A stretch of 64,000 bases of DNA from the NCBI GenBank assembly GCA_038030265.1, contig CM075939.1, forward strand, positions 5,189,253-5,253,252, in the 5' to 3' direction. The position numbers were made by a program, and so were the translations under genes. Under the pieces are notes generated by a model, which had not been told where the DNA came from, made no database searches, and saw nothing but the letters and a program-made list of their open reading frames with translations. This document shows, piece after piece, positions 22,330 through 33,743 of the stretch. The stretch is from Corythucha ciliata. Taxonomy: Eukaryota > Arthropoda > Insecta > Hemiptera > Tingidae. The first letter of the stretch is position 1, and each line of letters opens with the position of its first letter.

Positions 22330-23060
22330 ACAAAGTGCTATAATTCACCGTAAATAATGAGAAAAAGCGCTAACTCGCGTTGATAAAAAAAGGTCATACT
22401 CGATGAAAAATCACTAATTAACGGCTAAATTCTAGGCTAAGAGCTTAATCGCGGTCAAATCTCAGGAGAATGCCAATGAAATTGAGAAAAAACGCTAATT
22501 TGCCGCGATTTATTGAGAAAAAGTGCTGTTTCTCGGTCAAAGATTGAGAAATTCGCGGCCATAAATTAATGAAAAGCAGTTCCATTGACGTCTGAATTTG
22601 AGAAAACTCTTAATTCGGGTCCCGTTGTAGCTAAGGTCTAGAAAAAGCATAAATTCAAAGCTGAAACTGAGGAATTGCTACTAACGATAAGTCGCAGATA
22701 AAATTGAGAAAAACGCTTATTCGCGGATGAAGTATGAGCTAATCGGCGGCTAAAACTAAGAAAATATGCTATTTCGCGGTTAATTTTGGAGAAATAAATA
22801 TCAATTTGCAGCTTCAATTGAGAAAAATAGCACATTGGCGGTTAAGGCTCTGGAGAATGCTCTTTTGCGAATGAAATTTAAGAAACCCGCAAAATCGCGT
22901 CAACAATTGAGAAACAATCGACAAAAAGCGCTAATTTCCTGCAATATAGTTAAGAAAAAACACTTATTCACCTTGGGGGGGGGGGGAGCTATAATTCACG
23001 CACCGTAATTGATAAAAAGCCAATTCGCGGGTAAAATTGTGGAAAATCATAATAATCGCG
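22330..23060 (+). repeat. Family A array, forward
   Basis: Units such as 'gagaaaaagcgctaactcgc' and 'ggctaaaactaagaaaa' recur at about 30 bp. The array passes directly into the ACCG-type repeat zone at about 23060. Confidence 0.7.
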
Positions 23061-25330
23061 CACTGGGAAAAAGAGTCGGTTCCGGAACTCGGTTGAAACA
23101 GTATTCTCGGTTGAAAAAGAAGTTTCAACCGTTAAACTTAACCGTGAAAAATAAACGTCATTCTTTTAAAGACGGCTCCAACAGTTATTTGTTCGGTTAA
23201 GATTGCAAACAACCGTCAAAAAGACTCTTTTACCGTGTATTTAACAGACTTTTCTACACTTTCACGTGCTTAACCGTACAAACAAAGTCGGTTGAGCTGA
23301 AAACTTGTCGCCCAGCCGGTGTGAATAATGGTAAAACCGAGGTGAATGACCGTGTAACCGAGTTTAATAACGGTAAAACCGAGTTGAATGACGGTAAAAC
23401 AGAATTCAATGACGGTGAAATCGAGCTGAATGACGGTAAAACCGAGTTGAACCTTCCGTATTACCGACCTGAATGAAGGTAAAAAAGAGTTGGAAGACGG
23501 TAAAACCGAGTTGAATGACGGTGAAATCAAGTTGGAATGATGGAGAAACCGAGTTGAATGACGGTGAAACCAAGTTGAGCGACCATGTTACCGTGTTGAA
23601 TGACGGTAAAACCGAGCGAAGTGACGGTAAAGCAGAATTCAATGACGGTGAAATCGAGCTGAATGACGGTGAAACCGAATGGAACGACCGTATTACCGAC
23701 CTGAATGAAGGTAAAATAGAGTTGGAAGACGGTAAAACCGAGTTGAATGACGGTGAAATCAAGTTGGAATGATGGAGAAACCGAATTGAATGACGGTGAA
23801 ACCGAGTTGAGCGACCGTATTACCGACCTGAATGAAGGTAAAACAGAGTTGGAAGACGGTAAAACCGAGTTGAATGACGGTAAAACCGAGTTGAATGACG
23901 GTGAAATCAAGTTGGAATGATGGAGAAACCGAGTTGAATGACGGTGAAACCGAGTTGAGCGACCATGTTACCGTGTTGAATGACGGTAAAACCGAGCGAA
24001 GTGACGGTAAAGCAGAATTCAATGACGGTGAAATCGAGCTGAATGACGGTGAAACCGAGTTGAACGACCGTATTACCGACCTGAATGAAGGTAAAATAGA
24101 GTTGGACGACGGTAAAACCGAGTTGAATGACGGTGAAATCAAGTTGGAATGATGGAGAAACCGAGTTGAATGACGGTGAAACCGAGTTGAGCGACCATGT
24201 TATCGAGTTGAATGACGGTAAAGCCGAGTTGAACGGTCGTGTTACCGAGATGAATGACGGTAAAACCGAGCGAAGTGACGGTAAAGCATAATTCAATGAC
24301 GGTGAAGTCGAGTTGAATGACGGTAAAACCGAGCGAAGTGACGGTAAAGCAGAATTGACGGTGAATTGAAATGACGGTGGTGAATTTTCTACTTATTGTT
24401 TTGTACTGTGTTTGAATATATTTCGTGTTTCTTCTTTCACGACTTTTCGCATGTGAACTAAAATTTACGTTCATCCCATTTCCAATTTTAATCTTTTTTT
24501 ACCAATAACAGAATTTCAGAACACTCACTTTCACGGTAACTCAAATTTTTTTTTTTAGGGTCTCAAACGGGCCACAAGAAAGGCTGAACCGAGCGTCGAG
24601 AGAAATCAGGATTTGAAATGGAAATTTAATCTGCGGTTTACCTCTGACGCTCGGCTCAACCATTTTTTGCGGCAAATTTGGCCGTAAAGAATCAGTAAGG
24701 CTAACCGTGAAAAGTGGAAGCACGTACCGAGAAAGTCGGTGACAAATTACCGTTTGTACCACAGTAGAAACGGTATATTCTACCGTATGCCAACGGTAGC
24801 ATGTACCGTTATGTCACGGTTGACACCAGACTCAAGACGGCGTTTCTTAACCGAGTAGAGATACCTGTTTTACCGTTGAGTAACCGTTGATGCAACCGTC
24901 ATGACAGTAGAATTTTACCGTTTTTTTTTTTTTCTGCTGATGCTACCGTATAATATCCAAAATTCGGTTCGCCACTACCGTAAACACACTGTTGGACTAA
25001 CCGCCTGACACGGCTGTGATTACCGAGTATACGGTCAGCTTTCACCGATGTTAGACAGTTGCTGTAACAGACAAGGGAGTTGTGGGTCGGAAGAATCTAC
25101 CGTAAAGTAACGGTTAGAGTTAACCGTCTAGTGACGGTTCATTCAACAGATATGTCTCTACTGACTGGGATCATGTGTTTAACCGTGTTTGTGGCTTGAC
25201 CGTCAGACTCGGTTGCAAACATTTTACCGACAATATGCGCTAACCGAGTGCATTTAACCGTATCAAGCTTGTCGGTAGAATTTACCAACTCATGAAGGCA
25301 TAACCGTCTGACGGTTAACGTTAACAGTTA
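23060..25330. repeat. ACCG/CGGT repeat zone with 21-bp minisatellite
   Basis: Between 23320 and 24370 a 21-bp unit (gttgaatgacggtaaaaccga) repeats about 45 times with variants. A block of about 380 bp is itself duplicated (compare 23515-23772 with 23895-24152). On either side, 23060-23300 and 24660-25330, the unit decays into scattered accgtt / taaccgt words. Open frames exist on both strands only because the unit lacks stops. Confidence 0.9.
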
Positions 25331-25383
25331 TGTGACGTCATGATAGGAGTAAAACTCAAATTTTGAGTTGAAGTGTTAATCAC

Positions 25384-25800
25384 AAACGCTTAAGGGGGAG
25401 TTGTATATGTGTTTTCTCGATCCCCCCCCCCTTCAATCATACCTCGCCTACTCCGCGTTACGGTAATTACCGCCGTATTTCTGTACCAATTGTGGACATC
25501 AAGGGCTCATTTAAATCTTCAGGAAATTCCGCACAACCGTACGATCTTGCTTTTCTAAATAAGTCGTCGAAAGAGTTTGAATTTTCAAGGTAAAAGTTTA
25601 TGTGCGTTTCACAGTTATTTTAGGGATGAAATATGATAAAGGAAGGTCGTACGGTTGTGCGGAATTTCCTGTAGATTTAAATGAGCCCTTGAAGTCCAGG
25701 ATTGGTGCAGAAATACGGTGGTAATTTCCGTAACGCGGAGTAGGTGAGGTATGATTGGAGAGGGGTCGAGGAAACACATGTGCAACTCCCCCTTAAAGAC
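25384..25800. repeat. Family E palindrome, complete copy
   Basis: The left arm (about 25384-25590) is the inverted complement of the right arm (about 25620-25800): gggggagttg/caactccccc, ctactccgcgttacgg, caggaaattccgcacaacc and cgtacgatctt appear in both. It is the best-preserved copy of the family that also occurs at 10262, 13336 and 60840. No coding sequence is present. It is probably a foldback-type non-autonomous element. Confidence 0.8.
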
Positions 25801-25853
25801 CAGTATGGCTGTCTGTTCTGCCGGCAAATGGCAGCCGACAAAGGCTGAAACGG

Positions 25854-26035
25854 GGTAGGCGTTGATGTTAATACCTAGGAAATGTTGTCATTAGCAACTT
25901 TTCCTAAATCCCAGAGGAATTAACGTCATTTCCTAGGCTATATCGTCAGTTCCCGAAGGAAATGTCGTTAATGACTAGGCATTGACGTCATTTCTTGGAT
26001 TTACGACATTTCCGGTAACACATCAATGCCCTACC
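25854..26035. mobile_element. MITE with ggtaggcgttgatgt termini
   Basis: The ends ggtaggcgttgatgt and acatcaatgccctacc are inverted complements with one insertion. The inside contains repeated 'cctaggaaatg' and 'gacgtcatttc' words. It is about 182 bp long and non-coding, and it lies directly after the family E palindrome. A target duplication is not evident. Confidence 0.5.
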
Positions 26036-26039
26036 ATGT

Positions 26040-26828
26040 GTTCATATTTTAGCGCAACTATTATTTGAAATAACTCTTTGTTCCGTTTTCCCAAACGTTT
26101 AAACCCCTCCCGTGAACCCCCGCCAAATAGTCCCTTATTACCCTTTACCCGAACCTATCCCACCGCTTGAGAAAAAAAGAGATAAGGGTCCCTCTCCGCG
26201 ATCTTACGATTTGGAACGAGGATTACGACCCCAACGCTTGTGGTGAACGCCGGACGGAACGCGACCTCCTAGTAAAAATACCTGCGGTGAGTCCTCTCTT
26301 AATTTTCCTTAACGCTAATTATTCCTAATCATTAATAAATGTAGTCCCCCCCCCGCCATTATACAGTCCACTTCATAACATACGTAAAGTTCCTCCTCCG
26401 GGTCGACGGATGAATGTTTCCTTTGTTTAAATCATTACCCCCTCGTCTTGTCTACCGATAATATTCCTGGAATTTAAATCACTCCTCAGTGAACTTCGCC
26501 CGTTCCCTTTTCCTTCGAAGTTTATCCTTTTATTTCCCTCTCACTCACTCTCTCTTTCTCTCTCTCTCGGTTTTTGTTATAGAGAAGGAAATCCCGAATA
26601 GGAAATAAATAGCTGACTAGAACACATTTTAATCGGTACCTACCTAGTTTATTTTTTAATTTATTTTTTTGTTTCTCACCCTCTAAATCGAAATTACTGT
26701 TTATTCGACGGAAAGTGATCCCCTTCTGCTATGCCTTGTCAATGATTGGATCACACAGATTCCCTTTTATTTTCTCTTATTCCCGCAACCTCCGAATTGG
26801 ATACGTTTATTTTATTAGATCAGAAGAA
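26040..26828. other. Unassigned; possible BEL 5' flank
   Basis: Contains a CT microsatellite near 26528-26570 and a C run near 26347. It could include part of the BEL element's 5' LTR, but I find no second LTR copy to prove it. Confidence 0.3.
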
Positions 26829-26842
26829 ATTATCTGTTATAT

Positions 26843-27267
26843 TTGTTCTTTTTTCTTTATGTGTCCCAGCAATTAATTAATTGCAAATTAGACGACCCTT
26901 GTCTTAGGACTTTTCAAGGGATTACTCCCCCCCTCACCGCACCACCCTAGTCACCCTGCAGTGAATTCGAGGGAGTGGTGAGGCTGAAAATAAAGAATTA
27001 AACTTTATTGAGTATAAATACCTACCATTTTTTACTTGTTTTGAGTTCCGAGAAAAAATTGCTCCCAGGGTGGGATTCGAACCCACGACCTCCTAGTTTC
27101 GCGCCAGGCGCTCTGCCACTGAGCTAGCCTGAGAGGCTTAAGCTAAGAGCGAACCCCACCAGAGAGAAACTCCCTCTCGGAACTCAAACGCACGAATCGG
27201 GTCAGTGCGTGTTTTACAATTGTTCTTTTTTCTTTATGTGTCCCAGCAATTAATTAATTGCAAATTA
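26843..27267. repeat. Two exact 48-bp direct repeats
   Basis: The same 48 bp (ttgttcttttttctttatg ... aattgcaaatta) occur at 26843-26890 and 27220-27267, enclosing about 330 bp that contain a tRNA-like sequence. An 18-bp word aaattatctgttatattt also precedes the first copy and follows the second. This suggests duplication accompanying an insertion or rearrangement just upstream of the BEL gag. Confidence 0.85.
27063..27134 (-). tRNA. tRNA-like sequence, probably pseudogene or SINE head
   Basis: Read on the minus strand, a 72-nt cloverleaf can be drawn: acceptor tctcagg/cctggga, D arm gctcagtggcagagc, anticodon stem cctgg/ctagg and a perfect T arm gtgggttcgaatcccac. A and B box promoter words are intact. 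Oddities: three bases instead of two between acceptor and D stem, and G in place of U33, giving loop cgcgaaa. With a normal loop the anticodon would be CGA, but the short variable loop does not fit a serine tRNA. I judge it non-functional. Confidence 0.5.
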
Positions 27268-27306
27268 TCTGTTATATTTTCTTCTCCCTTCGAAGTGTGA
27301 TTCAAA

Positions 27307-27729
27307 ATGACCGATGAGCAGGCTAAATCCATTACGGATGCCCAAAGCCGAAATTTCAGATTATTAATTAACAGAAAGGAACGTTTATGGCAAAGATTAC
27401 AGTCTTGCTGAGACATCACTTCACAGTTGCCTGAGAAATATCAAGAGTTCAGAGCTCGAATCGCGCAAATTAAAAAGACTCAGACCGATTTCATGAATGT
27501 CTCGCTTTTATCCGCGACCAATGTGCAGCCTCTGACCTTGCTGCCTCCTCCGCACCGCTTAATACAAGTAAGACATTTTCTTCAGCAACCAAGTCTCGAG
27601 AGATTAAACGGATTGCAATGGCAGCCAGTGTTGTTACCCCTTCAACATCCTCGCAAACCTCACCGTTTCCGGTTTCTCCACGTCAAGTCTCCTCAGTCTC
27701 TGTTGAGAAGGCTGATATTTCAGTTCTAA
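27307..27729 (+). pseudogene. BEL gag N-terminus
   Basis: An ATG at 27307 opens a frame beginning MTDEQAKSITDAQSRNF, with a stop (TGA) near 27409, and continues in the same frame from 27427 as LPEKYQEFRARIAQI. This is typical of the helical start of BEL gag. Only about 100 residues precede the zinc-knuckle region, so most of gag has been deleted. Confidence 0.6.
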
Positions 27730-28323
27730 GATGTCCACGTTGCGAATGCCCACATCGTATGATAGCTTGCCCTAAATTCGTAAAGGCTTCACCTATCGAG
27801 CGCCATAATCTTGTTAAAAGACACAAACGGTGTTTTGGCTGCTTAGGTCCTCATAGAATATGGGAATGCAAATCCAAAGGAAGATGCCAGACTTGCGGAA
27901 GTTCGCATCATAATTCGTTCCTGCATCGCGATGAATCAAAACCGGCTGAGCAAGAACAAGCTCTCACGTCTCACTCGAGTTCATTTGTAGCGGCCTGTTC
28001 GTTCGCGACCAAGTCTGTTGCGCTCACCAACACCTCGGGAAGCTCTCAAGCTCTTTTAGGAACCACCAGAGTAAGGATTCGTACGGCCACTGGTCAATGG
28101 ATTAGCTGCCGTCTTGTCATTGACACAGTCTTTGGCTGACCACTTGGGAATCCCACTTTCAACGTGCCTTTACAAGGTATCCGGTGTAGGTCAAACTACA
28201 GTAAATCAACCTCAAGGTGTGCTTAGTAGCATCCTTGTTCCTCATTTCCACTCAGAACCCCAAATTGTCTTCGAAGCTGTTGTGTTGCCTCAAGTCACTT
28301 CGAATCTTCCCTCCATCTCATAA
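27618..28323 (+). pseudogene. BEL nucleocapsid zinc knuckles and protease remnant
   Basis: The frame 27618-28139 holds cysteine/histidine clusters: CPRCECPHRMIAC, then CFGCLGPHRIWEC and CQTCGSSHH, an RNA-binding arrangement seen in BEL elements. Next comes RLVIDT, the start of the aspartic protease active site, but the frame changes here and the D-T-G triad is not intact. The protein resumes in another frame at LADHLGIPLS and VSGVGQ, ending at a stop at 28321-28323. Confidence 0.75.
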
Positions 28324-29155
28324 CCTAAGCAGGTCAAACAAAGTTTCTCAGCTATTACATTAGCAGACCCTGATTTTGACGTCTCAGGTCCTATCGATCT
28401 TCTTTTAGGGGTCAAGCCACACTCGATCTTCTCCCCCCCGAAGAATTCCCGGGAAATTCGTGGAAAGCCCACCGCTTTCCTGACGTCTTTGGGATGGGTT
28501 TTACGTGGTTCAGTTGAGACAACTAGTCACATGTCGATCTCCGCTAATTCGTTATTTGTCACGACGGAGAGCGAATCTAACCTAGATCAGCAACTTCGTT
28601 TATTCTGGGAAACAGAGGAAGTTGATCGTCCCCGTCCCAAACACCCTGATGATGAGACATGTCAACGACACGATTTTCGGTGCCTCCTCAAGCCCCTTTC
28701 TCGCTCGGCGAACAATACAAAAATTGATCGAAGATGAAGGCGAAGCCTTTCCCCAAGCATCGTTAGCCCTTCAATCTTCTACGTATGTCGATGACTGCTT
28801 AACAGGAAGCGGTACAGTCGAGAAAGCTTTAAATCATTGTGAAGAGCTAGTAAATCTTCTTCAAAAGGGTGGCTTCGGATTAGGAAAATGGGCATCTTCT
28901 AGCAAAGAGGTTATTTCCCACCTGGGTCCGAGTGATTCAGTCCACACGACAACAAACGTAGTCCTACAGTCCAATGTCAAGGTCCTTGGCCTGGAGTGGG
29001 CGCCAGAAGCTGACGTTTTTAAATACTCTATTGTCGAAATATCAGAACCGCCTACCAAACGAGGCATTTTCTCGCGTGTTGCCAAAACATACGACGTGAA
29101 CGGTTATTTAAGCCCCTTCACCTTCCTTCTTAAGTCCTTGATCCAGCAGCTTTGA
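28324..29155 (+). pseudogene. BEL RT, fingers deleted
   Basis: After the stop, the frame continues with ADPDFDVSGPIDLLLG and GKPTAFLTSLGWVLRG, the protease-RT linker of BEL elements. Near 28620-28660 a deletion and frame change remove the fingers and part of the palm; sequence resumes at FGASSSPFLARRTIQKL. Motif C is YVDD near 28783-28796. The frame ends at a TGA at 29153-29155 and then continues in register. Confidence 0.8.
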
Positions 29156-29640
29156 ATCCTAAAAAGTGACTGGGATCAGCCACTTCCGGATGATGCTCTT
29201 AGCTTGGAGCAGCTCGAAATCCCCCGAAAGGTTTTACCCTCTGTCTATTTCTCCCTGCGTCTCGTGGGGTTCTCGGATGCTAGTCATCTGGGCATCTCAG
29301 CTGTAATATATTTGCGCGTTGAAACATCCGAATGTGTCATTGTCAAACTCATTGCTGCCAAAACACGGGTCGCACCTTTGACGCGTCAAACGATCCCTCA
29401 GCTCGAATTGGAGGCAGCTTGCCTTCTTTCCAGGTTATTGAAATCAGTAACTTCAACCTTGTCCTCGTTAAGTCTTCATCGCTCCGTCTTGCACAGCGAC
29501 TCCTCAACGTCCTTGTCATGGATTCAGACTCCTCCTTATCGTCCGAAGGTGTTCGAGGCGAATCGGGTTGTACAAATACATGAAAATGAACCCCTAGCTT
29601 GTTGGAAGCACGTTTTTATAGTAAAGAAAATCCCGCCGAC
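29156..29640 (+). pseudogene. BEL RNase H
   Basis: SLRLVGFSDASHLGISAVIY (near 29255) carries the first aspartate, QLELEAACLL the glutamate near 29400, and LHSDSSTSLSWIQ the next aspartate near 29490-29530. A frame change near 29620 separates this from the integrase part. Confidence 0.8.
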
Positions 29641-30321
29641 CCAGCAAGTCGTGGCCTGTTTCCACAAGAACTCCTACAGTGTAACTTATGGTGGCGAGGA
29701 CCCGACTTCCTGCACCAAAAAATCACTCCATGGTCTATAGAACGGCTGGATTCCATCTCGTTGTTCGTCGCACTTGACACTAGCAACCTTCATGAGGTAA
29801 TCGATCGCTCATCTAGTCTTCTTAAAGTACAACGCATTTTCGCGTATGTCTTACGCTACTTCGAAAATCTGAAGGCAAAGGTTCGTGATCGTGTGGGTGG
29901 AAAACTTCGATTGGGTCATCTCAAGGCTCGAAAGTATCGGGCAGGTTTGCTTCTAGCGACTCGTGTCACGCAATTCAAGTATTTAGAATCGGAGATTCGT
30001 CTGTTGGAATCTAACCGACCGGTTTCCAAACGATACCGTTCACTCTCCCCTTTCATTTCGCCCGACGGTTTTGTCATGATGGGGGGACGCCTGCGCCGTT
30101 CTGCTCTCTCAGATGCAAGCAAACACCCTTACCTAATACCTCGAGAGTCTCCCCTTGCAAGACTTCTGATCGACAATCTTCATGTTTTTTCGTGTCATGG
30201 TGGACCTCAACTCGACAAATATTATAGTCCAGGTGCAGATTCAAGAAAAATAGCAAAATCGTGCACTTTTGAGTCGAGCTTTCAAACTTTGCAGATGTGT
30301 TCTAGATGGCTGATGAGTTGA
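29599..30321 (+). pseudogene. BEL integrase N-terminus, truncated
   Basis: ENPADPASRGLFPQEL near 29625 is the RNase H/integrase junction of BEL. FVMMGGRLRRS near 30070 and LLIDNLHVFSCHGGPQLD near 30165 lead to the HHCC zinc domain: the histidines are seen, the cysteines are not. From about 30225 the similarity ends, and the DDE domain is missing. The frame runs to a stop at 30321 in unrelated sequence. Confidence 0.8.
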
Positions 30322-30540
30322 TTTTAAGATTGGAGGCAATCGCGACATCGCGTAGGACGGCTGTTATTCGAGATAGCCGTTGAAAATTTTAGTATTTCCG
30401 CCGTTTCAGCGCTTTTTTAAAACTCATTCCGTGTTGAAGCGCTGTTAAGAACTACATTACACTGTCCTGAGTTCGAAAACAACCATTGGAGCGATCAATT
30501 AATACCGCACGTGGGTCATGCAGCAGCTTCTTTAAAAAAT
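30322..30540. other. Junction between BEL and Gypsy relics
   Basis: Short unassigned sequence. Neither LTR ends nor target duplications are visible. Confidence 0.4.
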
Positions 30541-30544
30541 AATT

Positions 30545-31607
30545 TTCCGAGGCCATTCGTTTTCGTAAAATAGTACAAAATCCTAATGAGGAAATTTCGT
30601 CTTTTGTTATGCGCCTCAAGTCCGGAGCTCGTCTCTGCCAGTTTAACGAATTCCTTGATTATTCTCTCATTGTTCAGTTTATCCATGGTCTTTCCTCTGA
30701 TGATATTAGAGATTCAGTGGTATTCAAAAAGCCCGATAAATTCGAAGATGCCGTCAAAATTGCTGAGGATATGGAGGCGACGAGAGAAGCAGCTGCTGGA
30801 GCAAAATTCACATCTTCTGACCGTCAATTCAAATTTGGTCATGAAAGCCGACCTCGTTTCAGAAGTTTTTCACGTTCTCGCACTCGAAAATCAAAATCAG
30901 GTCAGTCTAAACCAACGCAAAATTCGTCCGTCAGCAAAACAACTCAGCCAGTTCACCTATGTTACTGCTGTGGAGGCTCTCATCGGCGTCAAAATTGCCA
31001 GTTTCGGCAAGCCACGTGTCACAAATGTAAGAAAGTTGGACACATTTCTTCTGTGTGCCGCAGTAAAATCCTCGATAAGTCTCACCAAACTGCAGAAGAG
31101 CCGATTTCTCAATCCCCGTCAGACTCTGATTCAATTTCTACCCCTGTATCCGTAGTTTATTACTTTCACGACGCTATCAATGTCACTCAGGAAGCCTCAC
31201 CATTCTTTCGCCCCCCAGCGGCTCTAATTACAGTTCGTGTCAACAACCGACCCTTACAAATGAAAGTTGACACAGGCGGAGTGTGCTCAATGGTGTGTCT
31301 TAAAACCCTGAGGACTATTATTCCAGATCCTAAGCTGCAGCCAAGTCAACGAGTTTTCGTCGGTTACACCAAGGACAAATTCCAGTGCATCGGTTTCCTC
31401 CCGGTCACAGTAACATTTCGTCAGCGGAAGAATATGTTGAACCTTTATGTGACAGACGCCGATCGTGACTCCATCTTCGGCCGTGATTGGATCGTTCACT
31501 TCGCGGACCTACTTTCTTTCGGTGAATTCTTCCACGCTATTGCTGAACGTCAAATCCCTCGTAACGATTTCAACAAAAATTCGGCTCTCACTTCTTTGCT
31601 TGGCTAA
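30545..31607 (+). pseudogene. Gypsy gag C-terminus and protease
   Basis: The frame is open from before the ATG at 30609. Two CCHC knuckles are seen: CYCCGGSHRRQNC near 30959 and CHKCKKVGHISSVC near 31019. The protease active site reads VDTGG near 31266-31280 (usually D-T-G-A or D-T-G-S), and IFGRDWI near 31474 is the C-terminal G-R-D/N element of retropepsins. A TAA at 31605-31607 stops the frame, but the sequence continues in register into RT. Confidence 0.85.
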
Positions 31608-33743
31608 TTTGAAGATCTTTTCAGCGACACAGCTGGCAAGCTTGTAGGACCACCTGTTGACATTTCTCTACGTCCAGGTTCCAAGCCGGTCTACGCTCGT
31701 GGAAGACCGATTCCACATGCTCTTAATGAAGCCTATGCCGCTGAAATTGATAAGAAAATTGCATTGGGTCATTACGTTCAAGTTACATCATCCGAATGGG
31801 CGTCACCGACTCACGTTGTAATCAAAGATGGAAAAATGCGTATAACAGGTGACTACAAATCGACTTTGAATCCTCAGCTTATCGTAGATGATGACCCTAT
31901 CCCTCGAGTGGAAGATATTTTCAATTAGCTCCGAGGAGCAAAAGTATTTTCCCGACTAGACGTCACTGATGCATTCATGAATTTGACTTGTTCGGACAAT
32001 TTCTGTCAGGCCATGACGCTTAATACACCAACGCATGGTTTGGTTCGTCCCACTAGAGCCCAGTACGGAGTTGCTAGTGTTCCAGCTCAATGGCAAAGGA
32101 GTCTTGAAAAAATCCTCGAAGGAATCGATAATGCTAAAAATTTCTTTGACGACATTTTGGTATTTGCGGACTCTGACCAAGCAGTGATTCAAATTTGGAC
32201 CAAAACTTTCGAACGACTGGCAAATTCAGGCTTGAAACTTCGCCGTAAAAAATGCGCGTTTCTCCTTGATAGTGTCGATTTTCTGGGTCACAGAATCGAT
32301 GGTTTAGGCCTACATAAATCAACCAAACATGTAGATGCAGTGCTGAACGCGCCTTTGCCGACCACTCTCGAAGAACTACGAACATTTCTTGGAAAAATTA
32401 CGTACTGTCATTCCTTCATTCCTAACCTTTCTTCGGTTACGGCACCCCTCCGAGACATGCTATCGGCAAATAAGCTGACTTGGAACTCCGCGGCTCGTCA
32501 AGCGTACGAAAGTCTCAAGGAAGAAATCGTATCCGACCGAGTTTTAATTCCATACGACCCAAGTCTTCCGCTTCTACTTGCGACAGACGCAAGCCCTGTT
32601 GGCCTGGGTTCAGTTCTTTCTCACCAGCTACCAGATGCTTCCGAACGGCCGATATCTAATGCAAGCAAGGCATTGAACGCAACGGAGAAACGGTATTCAC
32701 AAATTGCCCGCGAGGCACTCGCCATAGTGTGGAGCGTCAAACATTTCTTTCAATTTCTTTATGGTCGAAAATTCACTATTATAACGGACAATAAGCCAAT
32801 AAGTCGTATTTTCGCTCCAAACTCCCTTCTCCCTAAATTCACATTGTCTCGTTGTGCCAACTACGCTGCCTACTTGACTAATTTCAATTACGATATTAAA
32901 TACAAACCGGGATCTCAAAACAGCAATGCTGACTTTCTTTCAAGAAACGTTCAAGCGGGATCATTTGAGTCCAACCCTTCATTCCAGATCTTCGAAGATA
33001 CACCCGAAGAGTACGACGAATTTGACAATTTCGTACAAAATCAAGTTATTCAGCTGCCCGTGAGCGCAGAAATAATTCGTCAAGTAACGCAGAAGGACGA
33101 GCGCTTTTCAAAATTACTTTCAGCATTAGACCAAGGACTTGACTTAAAACAACATGGCTACTCAGGTCAACAAACTGAGTACTCCCAATCCGACAGATGT
33201 CTCGTGTTGGGACACCGTGTGGTTATTCCTCCTTCACTCCACCAAATATTACTGCAAGAACTCCACGTCGCTCACATCGGCGTAGTGAAAATGAAAGGGC
33301 TAGCCCGGCCCTTAATTTATTGGCCTTCAATTGACGTTGACATCGAAGGCATAGCCAAATCTTGCCACGCTTGTCGCCAAAATTCAACCATGCCAGCTAA
33401 ATTCACCAGCCACCATTGCAAATATCCGATCACTCCATGGGAACGCATCGATATCGATTATGCGGGACCGATTTTCGGTAAATACCTACTAGTGATCGTT
33501 GATGCCTACTCGAAATGGATGCACGTAGCTGTCACTAGCTCGACGACCTCGGAAGCGACTTCCAAAATCCTTGACTCCGCTTTCAGCCAATTTGGAATTC
33601 CTACCACTGTGGTCTCTGACAATGGCCCTCAGTTCACTTCTAAATACTTCAGCGAATTTCTGAAGGAAAAGGGAATTAGATTTCACAAAACTACAGCTCC
33701 TTATCACCAATCGACAAACGGGCAAGCTGAGAGGTGTGTTTAG
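31608..33743 (+). pseudogene. Gypsy pol: RT, RNase H, integrase core
   Basis: RT: VFSRLDVTDAFMNLTC (motif A, near 31949) and FFDDILVFAD (motif C near 32140; F in place of the usual Y or L). RNase H: LLATDASPVGLGSVLS near 32575 and ITDNKPI near 32781. Integrase: HVAHIGVVKMKG then KSCHAC (HHCC), ERIDIDYAGP with the first D near 33450, VSDNGPQF with the second D near 33617, and NGQAERCV with the E near 33720. Stops at 31926-31928 and 33741-33743. The catalytic residues themselves look intact. Confidence 0.9.

Larger units (their letters stand above)
27307..30250 (+). mobile_element. BEL/Pao LTR retrotransposon relic
   Basis: In order: gag start, zinc knuckles, protease remnant, RT, RNase H and the start of integrase, in the BEL/Pao arrangement. 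It has internal deletions, stops and frame changes and is cut inside integrase near 30225. No LTR pair is identified. It is an old copy of an endogenous retroelement and cannot move by itself. Confidence 0.85.

Noticed and set aside
23270..24474. Open frames of 85-129 codons in the 21-bp array
   Set aside because: Same reason: 7-residue periodic products on both strands mirror the DNA repeat.
23060..25330. Telomeric repeat
   Set aside because: The unit contains ACCGNNTT-like words, not TTAGG or TTAGGG, and is 21 bp long.
27063..27134. Functional tRNA gene
   Set aside because: U33 is replaced by G, the linker between acceptor and D stem has three bases, and the anticodon does not match the arm type.
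26040..27306. BEL 5' LTR
   Set aside because: No second copy is present for comparison, so the borders cannot be supported.
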